Below the pieces are notes generated by a model that worked only from the letters and a program-made list of their open reading frames with translations, was not told the origin of the DNA and ran no database searches. This document shows, piece by piece, positions 1 to 12,150 of a stretch of 32,841 nt of DNA. Within the stretch, counting starts at the first letter, position 1; the number at the start of each line of letters is the position of its first letter. Source of the DNA: Conidiobolus incongruus B7586 (taxonomy: Eukaryota; Entomophthoromycota; Entomophthoromycetes; Entomophthorales; Conidiobolaceae). The DNA is taken from positions 1-32,841 of the forward strand of contig JNEM01014357.1 in assembly GCA_000697335.1 (NCBI GenBank), in the 5' to 3' direction. A program made the position numbers and the translations under genes.

Positions 1-1355
1 AAAATTATTATAATCAATATATTTTAATAATATAAGTTAATTGAATAATTTTTTTAAATAAAAATAATATATAAATTCTATTAATATTGAATATATTTTT
101 TGAAATTTTATTTAGTTTGATTTAATATATATTCTATTTTTGAAATTAAAAAAAAATATATTTAAAAATATTAAAAATTAAATATTTTATTATTTTTATT
201 ATAATTAAAAAGTCTGATTTTTATTTAAATTATTATATTATATTTTAATAAATAAGAATATATAAATATAATATTTGATTTATCATTCAATATTATTATA
301 TATTTAACCTGATATTTTAATTTTGAATTACAAGGGTTTAAAATGGAATAATAAGATTTAAATTATAATTTATAATATAATTAATTGATGAGATTTTATT
401 TTAATTATTCAAAGTTATTTTTATTTAATATATTATATTTTTAAAAAAATATAATTAAATTAATATCATTTAAATATAAAGGAGGAAGGTAATTGATTGA
501 TATTAATAATCAACATATAAATAGGCAAAATTATAATCAAATATCATCATTTAATTTTTTATATCAATTATATTAATATTATATTTAATTTATTTGCATA
601 ATTTTAATTAAGATTTTAATAATTATTTTCAAGATTCTGTATGAGATTTTAAGTTTAATAAGCAAAATTAATAATCAATAAGTGATTTTTTATCTGATTT
701 ATAATCTGTTGAAATTGCTACTCTTATATATATTGACTTTATAAATAGATCTATTATATTATGAACTTGAGGTTGTATTATATATTTAATCATATATAGT
801 AACAGTTCCCATGGCAAATTTATCTGAAAAATGAAGAAAAAATTTATTAAATTATGAATAAATAAATTTTGAAATGTGTTATAAACCAAATAATAAGCAC
901 TTTAGTATAAGGTTATATTGATTAAGTAAAAATTATTAGTTATTATATAAAATATATATTTGTATGATATTTTTAAACTTAATCAAATTTTTTAATTTAA
1001 ACAAAAAGATTAGCAACTTATAATATACCATTAATCAAAAATAATCAAAATTATGTATATATCAATATATAATTTAAATAATTTAATATATCATAGCAAG
1101 CAAAGGATTGGAAAAAATTTTATTACCAATTCACCAAGTTGAGAAATTGGTATTACACTGAATAGAAAAATTAAAGTCGAGTTTATTGACTAAATGTATG
1201 GAAAGTAGATAATAATGTATATCGGGGTATTAGAATTGGATAGAATATAGTGATAAAAAAATATTAGACCAGAAGTCAATGTATTGTGAAAAACTGGCCT
1301 AATGATTGACATTTGAAAACTTTGGAACAGATATTTCAGTGATATTCTTGTCAGC
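1..1355. other. AT-rich non-coding stretch
   Basis: Extremely A+T-rich sequence with no supportable gene. The short open frames at 668-889 and 1,190-1,375 on the minus strand have low-complexity composition and no recognisable domain. An imperfect hairpin (arms TACCAATTC and GAAATTGGTA) lies at about 1,122-1,150, some 200 bases past the end of the neighbouring hydrolase homology. I cannot assign it a function. Confidence 0.5.
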
Positions 1356-1604
1356 TTAGGGTAGAGTTTCCGCAATTGCTTGGATCAGCATTTGTTGAAC
1401 TTTATCATTGGAACTTTTTCTAAAATTTTTAGACATTTCCAATTGAAGACCCTTTTTGTCTCGACCCAAATTGACTACATTGTCTTCACTGATTCCAGCC
1501 AGCTCTCCCAAGTGAATATACTCGTTTTCACCAACAATTTTACATTTTGGACTGTTTTTGCAGACAGCTGAACGAACTTTGCCTTCTGTAAGTTTTCGGA
1601 ATTT
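1356..1604 (-). pseudogene. Remaining C-terminal block of the hydrolase, in frame beyond the stop
   Basis: The same minus-strand frame stays open for 82 codons after the TAA at 1,605-1,607 and ends at a second TAA at 1,356-1,358. It contains DNVVNLGRDKKGLQLEMS, which matches the last conserved block of the poly-gamma-glutamate hydrolase family (N-hydrophobic-N-R/L-G, then G-hydrophobic-QLE). The two paralogues in this window carry versions of the same block (NVVNLGRGNAGLQLEL and NNVVNLSQSKK). The block was therefore part of the ancestral protein and is cut off only by one stop codon. No intron with plausible borders removes the stop without also deleting the conserved FGG motif. With this block the protein would be about 292 residues. 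Confidence 0.6.
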
Positions 1605-2234
1605 TTAGGCAACATCTTCGACCTTCTGATATCTTCCACCAAATATTACGTCAATGAAATCACCATTAGTTGTTTTTCTGTAGTCGAATCCATGAAAGGA
1701 AACAACGAAGCGACCTGTAGAAACATCCTTGAGTTTTTTAGATCTGAATTTTGCAGAGGTCACATGTGCTGCATTCCAGTGACACACGTCTTTTTCTTTA
1801 CAATTATCGCTATATGTTAATCCTGCTTCATTTTCACAGAAGTCTTTGTTTTTCAATTGATCTTCTTTTGCACCCATATTTCCACAGCACTGTGGTCTAA
1901 TACACTTTATATTAGGAATCTTAGCACTCTGTGTAGAATTGATGTTTACAATAAACCCATAATAAGCTGAATTGGTCCTGTTGCATTGTATTTTTTTGTA
2001 TAAATTCATTGCCATAATATCCGATCCTTTTTCTATTTCTTTACTGTGGATAGCAATGGAAGCAACAGGAATAATTTTCTGATTTGAGTCGACTGGGAGG
2101 ACTCTATGAGGAATCGTTTCTTCTAGATAGTCTCGACCTTGGGTTAAATTACGAGTAAGCTCTTCAACGCTCTTATAATAATCGACGCGGGCCAAAGTAG
2201 AGGATAAAAGAAATAAAAATTTAATGAAATTCAT
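1605..2234 (-). CDS. Secreted poly-gamma-glutamate hydrolase-like zinc peptidase, C-terminally truncated by an in-frame stop
   Basis: The 209-residue frame starts with a hydrophobic signal peptide (residues 1-15, cleavage probably after STLA), so the product should be secreted. The body follows the order of motifs known from the poly-gamma-glutamate hydrolase/phage PghP family (Pfam Gamma_PGA_hydro). These are a SIAIHSKEIEKGSD block with His63 and Glu68 (HxxxxE), a NSAYYGF block, a CHWNAAHVTSAKF block with His157, a VSFHGF block with His181, and VIFGGRY near residues 196-202. In the family the conserved His and Glu bind zinc, and the enzyme cuts gamma-glutamyl bonds of the polymer. The frame ends in TAA before the last conserved block, which continues in the same frame downstream (see next entry). 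The gene is therefore either a very young pseudogene, a truncated protein, or read through. The family call is from motifs seen by eye; the substrate is inferred. Confidence 0.6.
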   Translation of the reverse strand: MNFIKFLFLLSSTLARVDYYKSVEELTRNLTQGRDYLEETIPHRVLPVDSNQKIIPVASIAIHSKEIEKGSDIMAMNLYKKIQCNRTNSAYYGFIVNINSTQSAKIPNIKCIRPQCCGNMGAKEDQLKNKDFCENEAGLTYSDNCKEKDVCHWNAAHVTSAKFRSKKLKDVSTGRFVVSFHGFDYRKTTNGDFIDVIFGGRYQKVEDVA

Positions 2235-5200
2235 GGTTAATTGCTAATAAAAAAGAAATTAATGTTTTAATGATCTGACAATGTGATAATTATATGATAT
2301 TTTATCCATTTTAAATTAATAAAGGATTGAGTAAATTCATTAATCTTAAAAGCGTACATATTCTCGATTACTTGCACAAATATTTGTTGCATTTTCATTC
2401 ATGTCGGATTTTAACCCATTAATTCCTTCATACAATTTTAAAAGGTATATGCATGAACAATCATTTGAAATTAATGCTTATATCAAAGAATTTTAATTGA
2501 TCCTATAAACACTAATTATAAATAAATTAAATCTTAATTTTTTGAAATTATTATTTTTATATAATGTGAAACACGTTAAAATTATTTGCAAAACTTAATA
2601 AACATAAATAATTCAAATTTTGAAATGGTAATTTGGATTTTCAATGTCACTTATTTCTTTCTGAGTTTAAAAGGTTAAGTAGTTAATTCGGCTGTATTAG
2701 ATCAATCTATCTTTATACTAGTAAATTATATATAGTATAAATTGGGATATTTTTATTTATAAACTTTAAATATCTAGATCCAGGAATATTCACTGTTTAT
2801 TCCATTATTTTTTAGACCAGAATTTTTATAATTAATTTTTTATTAAAAAATCAGTATCCTAATAAATATTAAAATTCAAAGATTATAATATAATAATTGA
2901 TGCATTATTTGTTAAATAAATTATATTATTTTGAGCCAGCTAATTTATAATGCTAAATGATAAACTAATTTTATTTTGATCTTTTTGTTCAAAAATAGTA
3001 ATATCATAATTGTAATTAACAATTTAATTCTATGTGCTTATTAATTGATAACATATATATTCAACATTATTATAGATATTATTAGAATTGGTTACATAAC
3101 CTATATAATATTGTAAAACATTAATTGTTAATTATAGATATTTGGAGAGGAATTGAATTTTAAAAATATACACATAAGCATGAAGAGTATAACTTGATAT
3201 CAAGCATAGTGTGTTTCTAGAGCATACAAAATTTATGACTTATCAATATTGATTCAATATATTTTAAAAATTATAATTTCGGAATAAAAAATTCTTCCAA
3301 ATATTAGTATTAATTTTAATTGCAAGTCAATTGATCCAAAATATAAATATATTTATGATATTGAGTAATATTTTGAAATGATAATTCTATATCTCTTTTA
3401 TTATCTTTACATTATATTAACTTGATAGTTGATAATAGATTGAATCAATTGACAAATTAGGCATTTTAATTGAACGAGTTTAATATAATCTAATTATTGA
3501 TAATACTGAAAATTTATAAATCAATGATAAAGACGAATACAGAGTGTGTTTCAATTAAATTATTTTTGAAAATTGAAACAATGGGTACCTTTTGCCGACA
3601 AATTTTATATTAAAATTATATTATGAATTAAATTTTTAGTCTGCAATTATATTATAGAAATTATATAAATTGTCTAAAAAATTCAGATTGAAATACAATA
3701 AAATCAATGTTAAATATAAATTAATGGTAGTTTTAAATTTTGAATATCACTGTGAAGTAAGAGAATATTCAATGGTGAGTTATTAGGAATATAGATTCTC
3801 TAGATGTTCCATAATCTCAGCTGATATAATTTTGGTTCCAGAATTTATATTATCTCCTTTGTATGGGTCAATTATTGTAATATATTTAGATGATTTCTAG
3901 AAATTTCGTAATCATTTAAATATTTTATCCAGATCATAATCATTTAATTGTCCCAGATTTTAATTAATTCTAGGTTGAAAATTTTATTCAACAAATTAGA
4001 CTAAATGTATTATAATCTGGTATTTGGTTTAAAAAATAATTGTATATAAAATATGCATCATTAATCAACTCTTATGTGTTGTAGTTACAGCTCATTTCAA
4101 AAATTATTGTTAAATAAAAAATAAAATAATAATTACCAAGCTGATATAATTGCTAAATTTCCAAATGCCGAAATTTGAATATTTTCTAATGAAAATTTAA
4201 GTATATACTTATCCCTTGAATATTTCCATCAATCATGTTTTGAAAACCCATAACTAGAGCAGAATATTTTTGATTGTAAATAGGAATATATTATTAATAC
4301 GACTGAGGTTATAGTATAAAAATATTTTTCAATTTTTGCAACACAATAACAACATTTTATTCAGGCACTAAATACAGCTTATTTTACATTGTTGACAGTT
4401 ATTCTAATTCAATAATTTTATTCAAAATAATTCAAACAGTTAATTTTGAGATTACAGTATAGTGTGAATTTATAGGTGTCATAACATTATTCTGTATAAT
4501 TAATATTCTTGTCAAAATTTAATAAATCAATACCAAATCCCAAATGTGAAGAATAGAATATTAAAAATTACTGTTTTTTTTCAAAAATATAAAAATATAA
4601 ATATAAATATAAATAGAATATTTTTTTTCAATTTTTTGTTTTACCAAACTTTATTAATTAAATATAACAAAAAGAAATTTTCACAATATATCGATAATCA
4701 CCGATTAAATAAGATTACAAGTTAAAAATTTGAAAGTATATGACAGAAATGCTGACGGAATAATGACCCTACTTAATAAATATAAATATATCAATCTAAA
4801 TATAAATTGATAATAAATAACCTCTGGTTTAGAAATTATTAAAAATCCAATAAAAGTAAAATTTGTATTCTTATTAATTAATGAATATTTAATTATTAAA
4901 CATGCAAATTTTAATCAAATTTTATTATTTTTACAAATTAATTATCAGCCCAAATAACAAACCAAAATAATTATAAATAAATATCACCAAAATATCACGA
5001 GCTATGATGCTATAAATATATTAACCAAATACTTGCAATTTAAGTTAAGATATATACTTGTAACAGTATATAATGGTTGAAAAATTGATATTCATTGTTA
5101 CAATTTTGAATTTTACCAATGCATTAAATTCGGGATGTTAAAATCAAACATTAAATTCCTGATTAATCAAGCTTAAATCTCACATTTTATATTTATGCGA

Positions 5201-5491
5201 AATATGGCATTTAGAGAACTGAAAAGAAATTATTAATTCTGATAATCAAGCTAATTTAATACACTAATTCCAGAATCCAGATTTTTCAAAAACCAATTAA
5301 TTTGAAATAATTGGTATATTTCTTACTGCAATTACAATGCAAATGGTTTCAGTCCTTTTCATCAAATTCAAATTATCCTTCCAAACTATAGACATTATTC
5401 ATAGTTGCTATGTAATTTAATCATTCTAAATGATTTCTGTTGTTGAACTGCAGATCGGAATGAATACGTTGAAATATCATTATTATCAATT
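2235..5491. other. Long AT-rich spacer, no gene seen
   Basis: No frame longer than about 60 codons and no recognisable domain on either strand. A short array of ATAAAT-type units occurs at about 4,584-4,612. The rest is unstructured A+T-rich sequence. Confidence 0.5.
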
Positions 5492-5730
5492 TATAGTTAC
5501 TCCTTTGAGAATTATATCAAGCACGTTGAGGAGATTATACACAACTTGAGGTATCCTGTGGATTTTATGAGCAAATAGTTGCACTAAAAGGTTTCAGTTT
5601 GCTTAAATCAGAGAAACATTTTTGTTTCATCTATAGCCATTCAGAATAATCAATCCAAAAAAGGATCGGGTACCACGATTCAAGTGGTATATCACTCAAG
5701 TAAAAATTTAAGACTGAATTTGAATTTATA
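5492..5730 (+). pseudogene. Possible decayed coding fragment, unidentified
   Basis: This patch is richer in G+C than its surroundings. It reads as about 80 codons of protein-like sequence broken by two close in-frame stops. The first part, YSFENYIKHVEEIIHNLRYP, has the amphipathic, charged look of real protein. The second part contains NNQSKKGSGTTIQVVYHSS. The LRYP phrase recalls the Ndc80 head domain, but the match is too short to name it. It may be an old gene fragment related to, or independent of, the decayed region that starts 110 bases further on. Confidence 0.25.
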
Positions 5731-5839
5731 AGTTTATTAAGATATCTATTCTAGAGAGTGTGAAGGTAAATAATAGTAAATGTACCAGGCATTGCCATTA
5801 TAAAATTATTCATAAAAATCCAATTAAAGAATTTTGGTA

Positions 5840-6560
5840 TACGCATAACTCAACTAAATGAACAGCCTAGAGGACACGGGAAATCCTAAGAGCGCTAAGA
5901 ATGGTGTTTATTTCACCTCTCAATTTTTTGATAACGAAAAATATGCAGAAGTTCACCCAATGAAAAGCATAGAGAACATCTGGAACTCCTAAGAGCGCTA
6001 AGTGAATACAGTTAATTTCACGTCCCAATTTTTTGATAAGGAGAATTTGGAGAACTGCCAATGATCACTTTATTCGTGCTTCTTTCTCAAGGATTGGGAG
6101 AATGAAAAGATAATGGTTACGAGGAATATTATGTGATTTTTGTTGATGGCTATGCTAATATTAATACAATTGCCGAAAGTTTTTATGGATTCATCATAAA
6201 CGAAAAAACTAATTCAGATGCGTTTAAAATGTGGACATGATGCGATATTATAGATAAAGGAGTTTACGATATTGACTTATAAGAACTTGAAAGAACACCC
6301 AAAGATAATGTATTTCATGTGGATCGAGGCAAAAAAATCTTTGAATTGGAAATGTTCAGTACACTTTAAAAAACTATAACATGAGAATCAAAGGAAGAAT
6401 TTATCGAACTATTCAGGAAACATTATCCATTACCCACAAGATATCTTTGGATAGTCTTTTACAATAAATCATCCGATAAATAAATTACGGATATTACTAC
6501 CACAAATTCCCAAACTGTATTAAAATCAAATATTAGAAAGTATTTTAAATATTTTGACTT
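5840..6560 (+). pseudogene. Decayed gene of unknown family with a 35-codon tandem repeat at its start
   Basis: Protein-like sequence is spread over changing frames with several stops, so this is a pseudogene. It opens at an ATG near 5,858 and reads NGVYFTSQFFDNEKYAEVHP. A related copy 105 bases on reads NTVNFTSQFFDKENLEN in the same frame, so the 35-codon unit was duplicated while coding. Further on are NGYEEYYVIFVDGYANINT, AESFYGFIINEKTNSDAF and EEFIELFRKHYPLPTRYLW, with acidic and aromatic residues typical of real protein. I do not recognise the family. The minus-strand frame at 5,867-6,061 is a shadow of the repeat. Confidence 0.4.
5874..6080 (+). repeat. Imperfect tandem repeat, two units of about 105 bases
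   Basis: Unit 1 has CCTAAGAGCGCTAAG at 5,885 and TTTCACCTCTCAATTTTTTG at 5,911. Unit 2 repeats the first exactly at 5,988 and the second as TTTCACGTCCCAATTTTTTG at 6,016. The spacings are 103 and 105 bases. The longer spacing is 35 codons, so the repeat probably arose inside a coding region. Array length beyond two units cannot be seen. Confidence 0.6.
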
Positions 6561-8161
6561 ATATGAATAGTCCATAATCTCAAAATTCTGTTCAATATAA
6601 TCTTAATAAATTATTATGACATATCCTAATATTGAATATCTAAATAAAAAAATTTAAAGCTATCCTTATTATTATTTATTATGACAATAATTGTATAATT
6701 GCAGGATCTTACCAATTTTGAAAATATATTATTAATTTAGATTGTCATTAATAAATAAATTTGTTCTAATTAATGGATGAAAATTCATCATTCAAATGTT
6801 ATTTGCATCTAAATTCAATAACAAAATTGAATTTATATGAAATTCTATATTATTAAATACATAATAAATCTGAAAAAATTTTCATGATTATTTAACTTTA
6901 GAAATATATTTAATTAATTTATGGTAGAATATGATAAATATTGGATGATGTTGTATAATATGCAAAAATATAATGGATAATTGAATACCCATCCCTCATT
7001 AGAAAATTATATACGAAATATTTTGGATTTGCAATGTATATCTATAAAAATGCTGTCTCATTATATCATTATACTTATTAAAAAATGGTATATAAGTCAA
7101 TTATAGAAACTTTTCTAATTTATTTACTGGATTGGAAGTTGAAAATACTGTATTTTAGTGGTGAATGAATAATTAAGAATATATCTACTACTGTATTAAA
7201 ATCCTCAAGGGTTTAAAAAGGCTTCTTATAGCTACTTTAGATAATCACATAATTAATTTGCCTTCATTTAATATTAAAATTCTACCCTCTAATATTCTTA
7301 AGGGTTTAATTCGATTTTAATTTTTCTATTAAGATTAGAAAAGGATAGAAATGTGATTAAATAATCCTATTTTGATAATGAAATATTTAACAAAACTGAA
7401 ATTATTTACACTATATAAAAGGCATTGTTCCATGCTTATATATTTTAATTTAATATTAAAAAGAATCTATATATTTTATATGTTTACAAGTATATTATGG
7501 TACAATGTATTGAAATTATTATTAATATTTGGAATTAACTAAATTTGTATATATTGTTGTATATTAGTTATCTGGTTAAATTTAATGGTAACAATTTTTA
7601 ACTTCCAAAATTCGTAATAAAATTTATTTCAATCATATTGTAACAAAAAATGTAATTAAAAAATTTAGCAGTTGGAAATTACACTTTTTGCAAAATATCT
7701 GTAAGAACAATTGGTAAGAATTAAAATATAAGTTGAATATAGTGTTATATTTTTCCACTCAAAAACAAATAATTGGTAGATATAAATTGTATTAAGTTAT
7801 TTTATTATAGTGAGATGATTAATGAAATTACCTATTTTATAGTTTATAATTATAGGTAATAGGAGAAGAATACCTATTTTCAATATCACTGTGAATTTTT
7901 ATATCATTAATTATATTAATCATGTATTATATATATCAAATATAATATTCCTTGTAATTTGCGCCATCGAAAATTGATAAAAAATAAAAAATATTTGTAA
8001 TTTGATTAAATATACAGACATATGCAAATATTTAATTTCATATATTATAAATATAATGAATTTTATTATATTATGTAGAATTATTTTTAATTTTTTAATG
8101 GATTTGTTTACAAAAAACTTTTACAATATCAAAAAATAAAATTTGGATCTATTTTTTTTAT
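6561..8161. other. AT-rich spacer, no gene seen
   Basis: No coding frame, RNA gene or mobile-element end is recognisable. Two CC(C)T(T/C)AAGGGTTTAA-like phrases at about 7,205 and 7,307 are the only non-random-looking words, and they are too short to interpret. Confidence 0.45.
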
Positions 8162-8511
8162 TGTGCATGATATATTGTGCTTCTGCGAGTTTCAAGTAGG
8201 ACATGAATACTAGATATGGAAGAGGCCTGTTTATGGCCTAGTTGGTATTTTAGGTTAGGGTGTTTTATTAGAGCTTGTTAAAGGTTTATTAGGCTTCACA
8301 GAGGACTAGAGATGATGATGATGAAAACGTATCCCATCAATGGTACTTTTATAGACCAGTTGGCGGATGTAGATAGTGTAAAGGAGTGTATTTGGTTGCT
8401 AAAAGGATAAGATTTTGAAGTGGAGTGAAAGGTATTCTGGAGTTAAGTCTCCATAAGATTATAGGTCCCGATATGAAGTTTGTCGGGCGGGTTACCATCT
8501 TGATTTTCACA
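8162..8511 (-). mobile_element. Probable solo LTR of a retrotransposon (relic)
   Basis: A block of about 350 bases with far more G+C than both flanks and sharp edges. Read on the minus strand it starts TGTG and ends CACA, the terminal TG...CA of an LTR. It holds a TATA-like TCTATAAAAG (about 8,346-8,356) and AATAAA signals 65-90 bases downstream (about 8,288 and 8,266). The same layout is seen in the solo LTR at 31,174-31,504. Two short GC hairpins (GGAG/CTCC and CCCGA/TCGGG) lie near its start. I see no matching target-site duplication and no internal region. Family uncertain. Its base composition has not drifted to that of the surroundings, so it is relatively young. An alternative is a fragment of a non-LTR element. 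Confidence 0.4.
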
Positions 8512-9036
8512 ACATTATAATAATGCTTAATAAATAAAATATATATTATAAATCAGATACTTCTCAATTTTATTGCAGATATTTCTGAATTATATCAATC
8601 TTTAATATATAGAAGATAAACTGTAATAGTTTGATCCGGCCTCAGGAATGAGTGTACCTTGTTCTCTAACTGATTTTGGACCTCAATTATCCATTCTCAA
8701 TCCAAATAAAGTTATCAATTTAGATTTTCATTAATTGATTTTTATAAAATTTAAGAATTTTTAAATCCCAATAAAATAATTTGCCTGGTGTTTAACTTAC
8801 TTTGTCAATTCAATATAAATAATTGAAGGACATAAAATGTTAGAAAAAATATTTTCACTTTTCATTTCAATAAATACTGGATTAAAAAAATTATCATACT
8901 ATTTTGCAGTGATTATGGGTATATTTATATTGGTTTATTGATAATTCAAAATATCGATATATTAACTATTTTTAAAATTTTCAAGTTTAAAATTCATAAT
9001 GAGCATTTGATTAAGTATCGAATTTAGCAATTTAAT
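8512..9036. other. AT-rich spacer, nothing recognised
   Basis: No coding, RNA or repeat signal recognised between the LTR-like block and the second hydrolase relative. Confidence 0.45.
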
Positions 9037-10021
9037 AGCGATGTGTAATAATATTGAAAATAGAAGTGGTACTATATACTGAAAAATCTGTGCGCCAAGG
9101 AGCTATAAATTTTTTTCCATTGATACCACTATCATCATCTGGTATAGTTTCTAGAATAGCTTCGATCGATTTGTTCCGTGCCCTTTCATATGTTTCTTTC
9201 ATTTTAAAACTATTATATTAATTAACTCTAATTGTAGGCCAGCATTGCCTCGACCCAAATTAACCACATTGCGGCGTTCTTGTCCCTTAAGACCCTCTGC
9301 GTCAGCTCCAATATTGGTCCCAACTATATTATACATACCATTTCTTTGACACACCACTGAACGAGCTTTTTCGCTTTTGGTAAGTGTATTGAATCTGTTT
9401 GCAACGTCGTTGTCTTGGCATACTTACCACCGAACACTACGTGGATGGGCACTCCATTATCTGCATCTCTTGATCCGAACCCATGGAAAGAAATAATGTG
9501 TCGATCCTTAGAAATTCGAGTAAACTTTGTCGAATTGAATCTTGCAGAAATAAAATAGGCGGCATTTCTATAGCACACTTTTGATTTATTGCAATTATAC
9601 AAATATTCTCCATTAGGTACTGTATTACATATTTTTCGATTTTTCAATTCATCTTCTCTACTCATTTTTCCGCTGCGCTGTAGTCTATTACACTTTATAT
9701 TAGGAATCTTAGCGCTCTTTTTAGAATCGATGCTTGTAATAAACCCATAATAAACTGAGTTAGCCCTGATGTCATTTACTTTGTGGTATAATTGTCGTGC
9801 CAAATCATCCGTACCCTGTTCGAATTTCTCTCCATGGACGGCAATTGAAGCAGTGAGAATAGTTCTCAGATTAGAGTGCACAAGATGTATGTTTCGAGGC
9901 AGCGGTTCTTCATCGTATTCATCACCGAGTTTTAATACTCTTTAAAAACATCAATACTATCGAAATAATCCACGTAAGCGTAAGTATAGGATAAAAGCAG
10001 TAATTATTTGATAGTTTTCAT
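9037..10021 (-). pseudogene. Second poly-gamma-glutamate hydrolase-like gene, broken
   Basis: A paralogue of the gene at 1,356-2,234. It keeps SIAVHGEKFEQGTDDLA (HxxxxE), NSVYYGF, CYRNAAYFISARF, SFHGFG and VVFGGKY in the long open stretch 9,324-9,881. Sequence upstream of that stretch remains homologous: the ATG is at 10,019-10,021, followed by a stop at codon 6 of the signal-peptide region. One shift of frame lies before LGDEYDEEPLPR. At the C-terminus a one-base change of frame after GGKYAK is needed to reach DNDVANRF and the conserved NVVNLGRGNAGLQLEL block. A further shift precedes the ending ARNKSIEAILETIPDDD. With at least four lesions it is not a working gene. It also lacks the His of the HVTSAKF block (F in its place), which its intact sister keeps. 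Confidence 0.6.
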
Positions 10022-12150
10022 AGTTATAATAAAATAAACTAGAAAAAATTAGAATTGTTTATCATTAATGATCCATAATTAGTATTTATTGCTGTTTTCC
10101 AAAGATGAAAGAGTTTAGCTTGAAAGATGCTGTATTATTATCATAGTCATTAATATGTTAATTATTTTTCATCCTTCAATCATTTTTGATTGAGACAAAT
10201 GCAATATGAGCATCAACTTGAATTGTTTTAATGAATAAATATTTGCATAATGAATCATTTGTATAATCTAGAATGATGTTCAAATCAATCCCTTAACATT
10301 CCTCTGCCTTGACTTGGATTGTATATGATAAAGATCAATTCTCATAAATTTTTACCCTTTTAATAATTATAAGTACAAAAAAGTACTATAATGATCTTTA
10401 TAAACAATTTGTTTAATAATTTTTATTTTATTAAGAATTTGGATTATAAAAATATTTGATATAATTTATAAAATATCAAATTTATTAGTTATGCTATTAG
10501 ATAATTTTAATAACCTTAAATTTAAATAATAATTAAAAATATTTTAAAAAATAATATGTGTGAATCCATTTTTAAATGAAAAAATATCAAATTCAATGGT
10601 ATTTTACCTAAAATTTTCAAACGATATTAATACAGTTTAGAATAAGTAAAATAATATATCAAGTAGTTTATTAATTTTTATCTTTTTTATTATATGTCAT
10701 AATATAAAATTATTCTTTCTTATACTCACCCTATTATTAAATCTCCTTTTATTGATATGCTAGCAATTTGTTTTTTTTATTTTTTAAATTGAAAATTTTT
10801 AAAATCCTGATCCACTCATATTATTGAAAAAAATTCTGGTTATTTCCAACATTTACGATATTTAGTGTTAGAAATGACTGTTATATTAATTCAACATATA
10901 ACTCAATTATAAATAGTTTAATTTGCCCCATTTAAATACAATTTCTTATTAAATCTATTTTAAGTAAATTAAATATTACATATCATACTATGTTTTAATA
11001 TTTACAAATTTTCAATTCACGATATTCATTCATTTCTAATATTAAATGAATAAACAAACAATTGAAACAGAACCAAGAAACAATATATAAATTGATTCAT
11101 AAATAACCATTTTAGTTATTAATATTTAAACTAACAGAACTTAAAACCGAATTGATTATAGTATATGAACTCTAACTAATATTGAGTTATTAATTTATAA
11201 CTAATTAATGATATTTACCAACAAATTGAAAAGACAATATTTGGATTAATTTTAAAAGATTTCGATTATGAAATTTAATGATATGTTTCAGATTGAAAAG
11301 TAGATATATAAAATTTATTAGAATAAAAATATAATGTTTTAATTGTTTGGAATTTATATAGAACTACTTAAATTTGTCTAACTAATACACGAATATAATT
11401 TGGATTAAGGTATCAACACATATATTACGATGATATATACAATATTTAATAGATGATTGTTATAGTTAATTGTTTAATTGAATGTTATTGAATAAGCTAA
11501 AGTATTGATATATTTAAATATATCCAAAAATATAATAAATAGGAAGGATATTGTAATTCAATTTGAATAAAAATGGTTATTTGTTTTCTGAATCCTTATT
11601 TTGAAAATTGGAATAGTAAGAACAAATTAGTTGGAAAAATTATAGAGTATAGGATATAGAATCAATTATAAAAAGATTAATAATAATATTTTATTTTTTA
11701 GCAAAATCATTAGTATAGTAATTTAAAATTTGGAACAATAAATATTTTATGATTTTACCAAATATATATAAATGAATATACCAATTTCTGTAAATGATAA
11801 TCAATGGTAGAGACTGAATATTGATACATAGTTTTTTAAATCCAAGTAGATGATTAACATCAATACACTATTATTGAAAGTTTCTGACATCATCAATTTG
11901 AAACATAATTGAATAATTTACATTAATCTTAAATTGAACCAAGTTTAAAGACATGTGGCCTTAAATTATATTGGATCCAAATATTGCATTAATAAAAAAT
12001 AAATCAAATTTGACTAAATGCAAAAATTGTACTCTGTTTAAAGGCTAATATTTTTAAAGGACTGACTATCTTCTGTCCAATATAAATATGATCTGTAGCT
12101 GTCCATTTGTGAAATCATTTAAATAATTTACTCTTATTTAATTCAACCAA
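10022..12150. other. AT-rich spacer, no gene seen
   Basis: Over 2 kb with no supportable gene on either strand and no recognisable repeat. It separates the divergent second and third hydrolase relatives. Confidence 0.5.

Noticed and set aside
668-889. 73-codon minus-strand open frame
   Set aside because: Low-complexity composition (Ile, Asn, Phe, Leu), no domain, and expected by chance in this base composition.
1380-1571. Plus-strand frame of 63 codons
   Set aside because: It is the antisense shadow of the C-terminal hydrolase block, which carries the recognisable motif.
1605-1680. Intron removing the in-frame stop of the first hydrolase (GTGGAA...TTACAG, 54 bases)
   Set aside because: It keeps the frame but deletes the conserved FGG motif found in all three paralogues.
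5492-5680. Ndc80 head-domain identity for the LRYP fragment
   Set aside because: Only about 20 residues with a loose resemblance, followed by stops. Too little to name the family.
3736-7900. Shared phrase AATATCACTGTGAA at about 3,742 and 7,883 as a dispersed repeat
   Set aside because: Only about 14 bases match and the flanks do not align.
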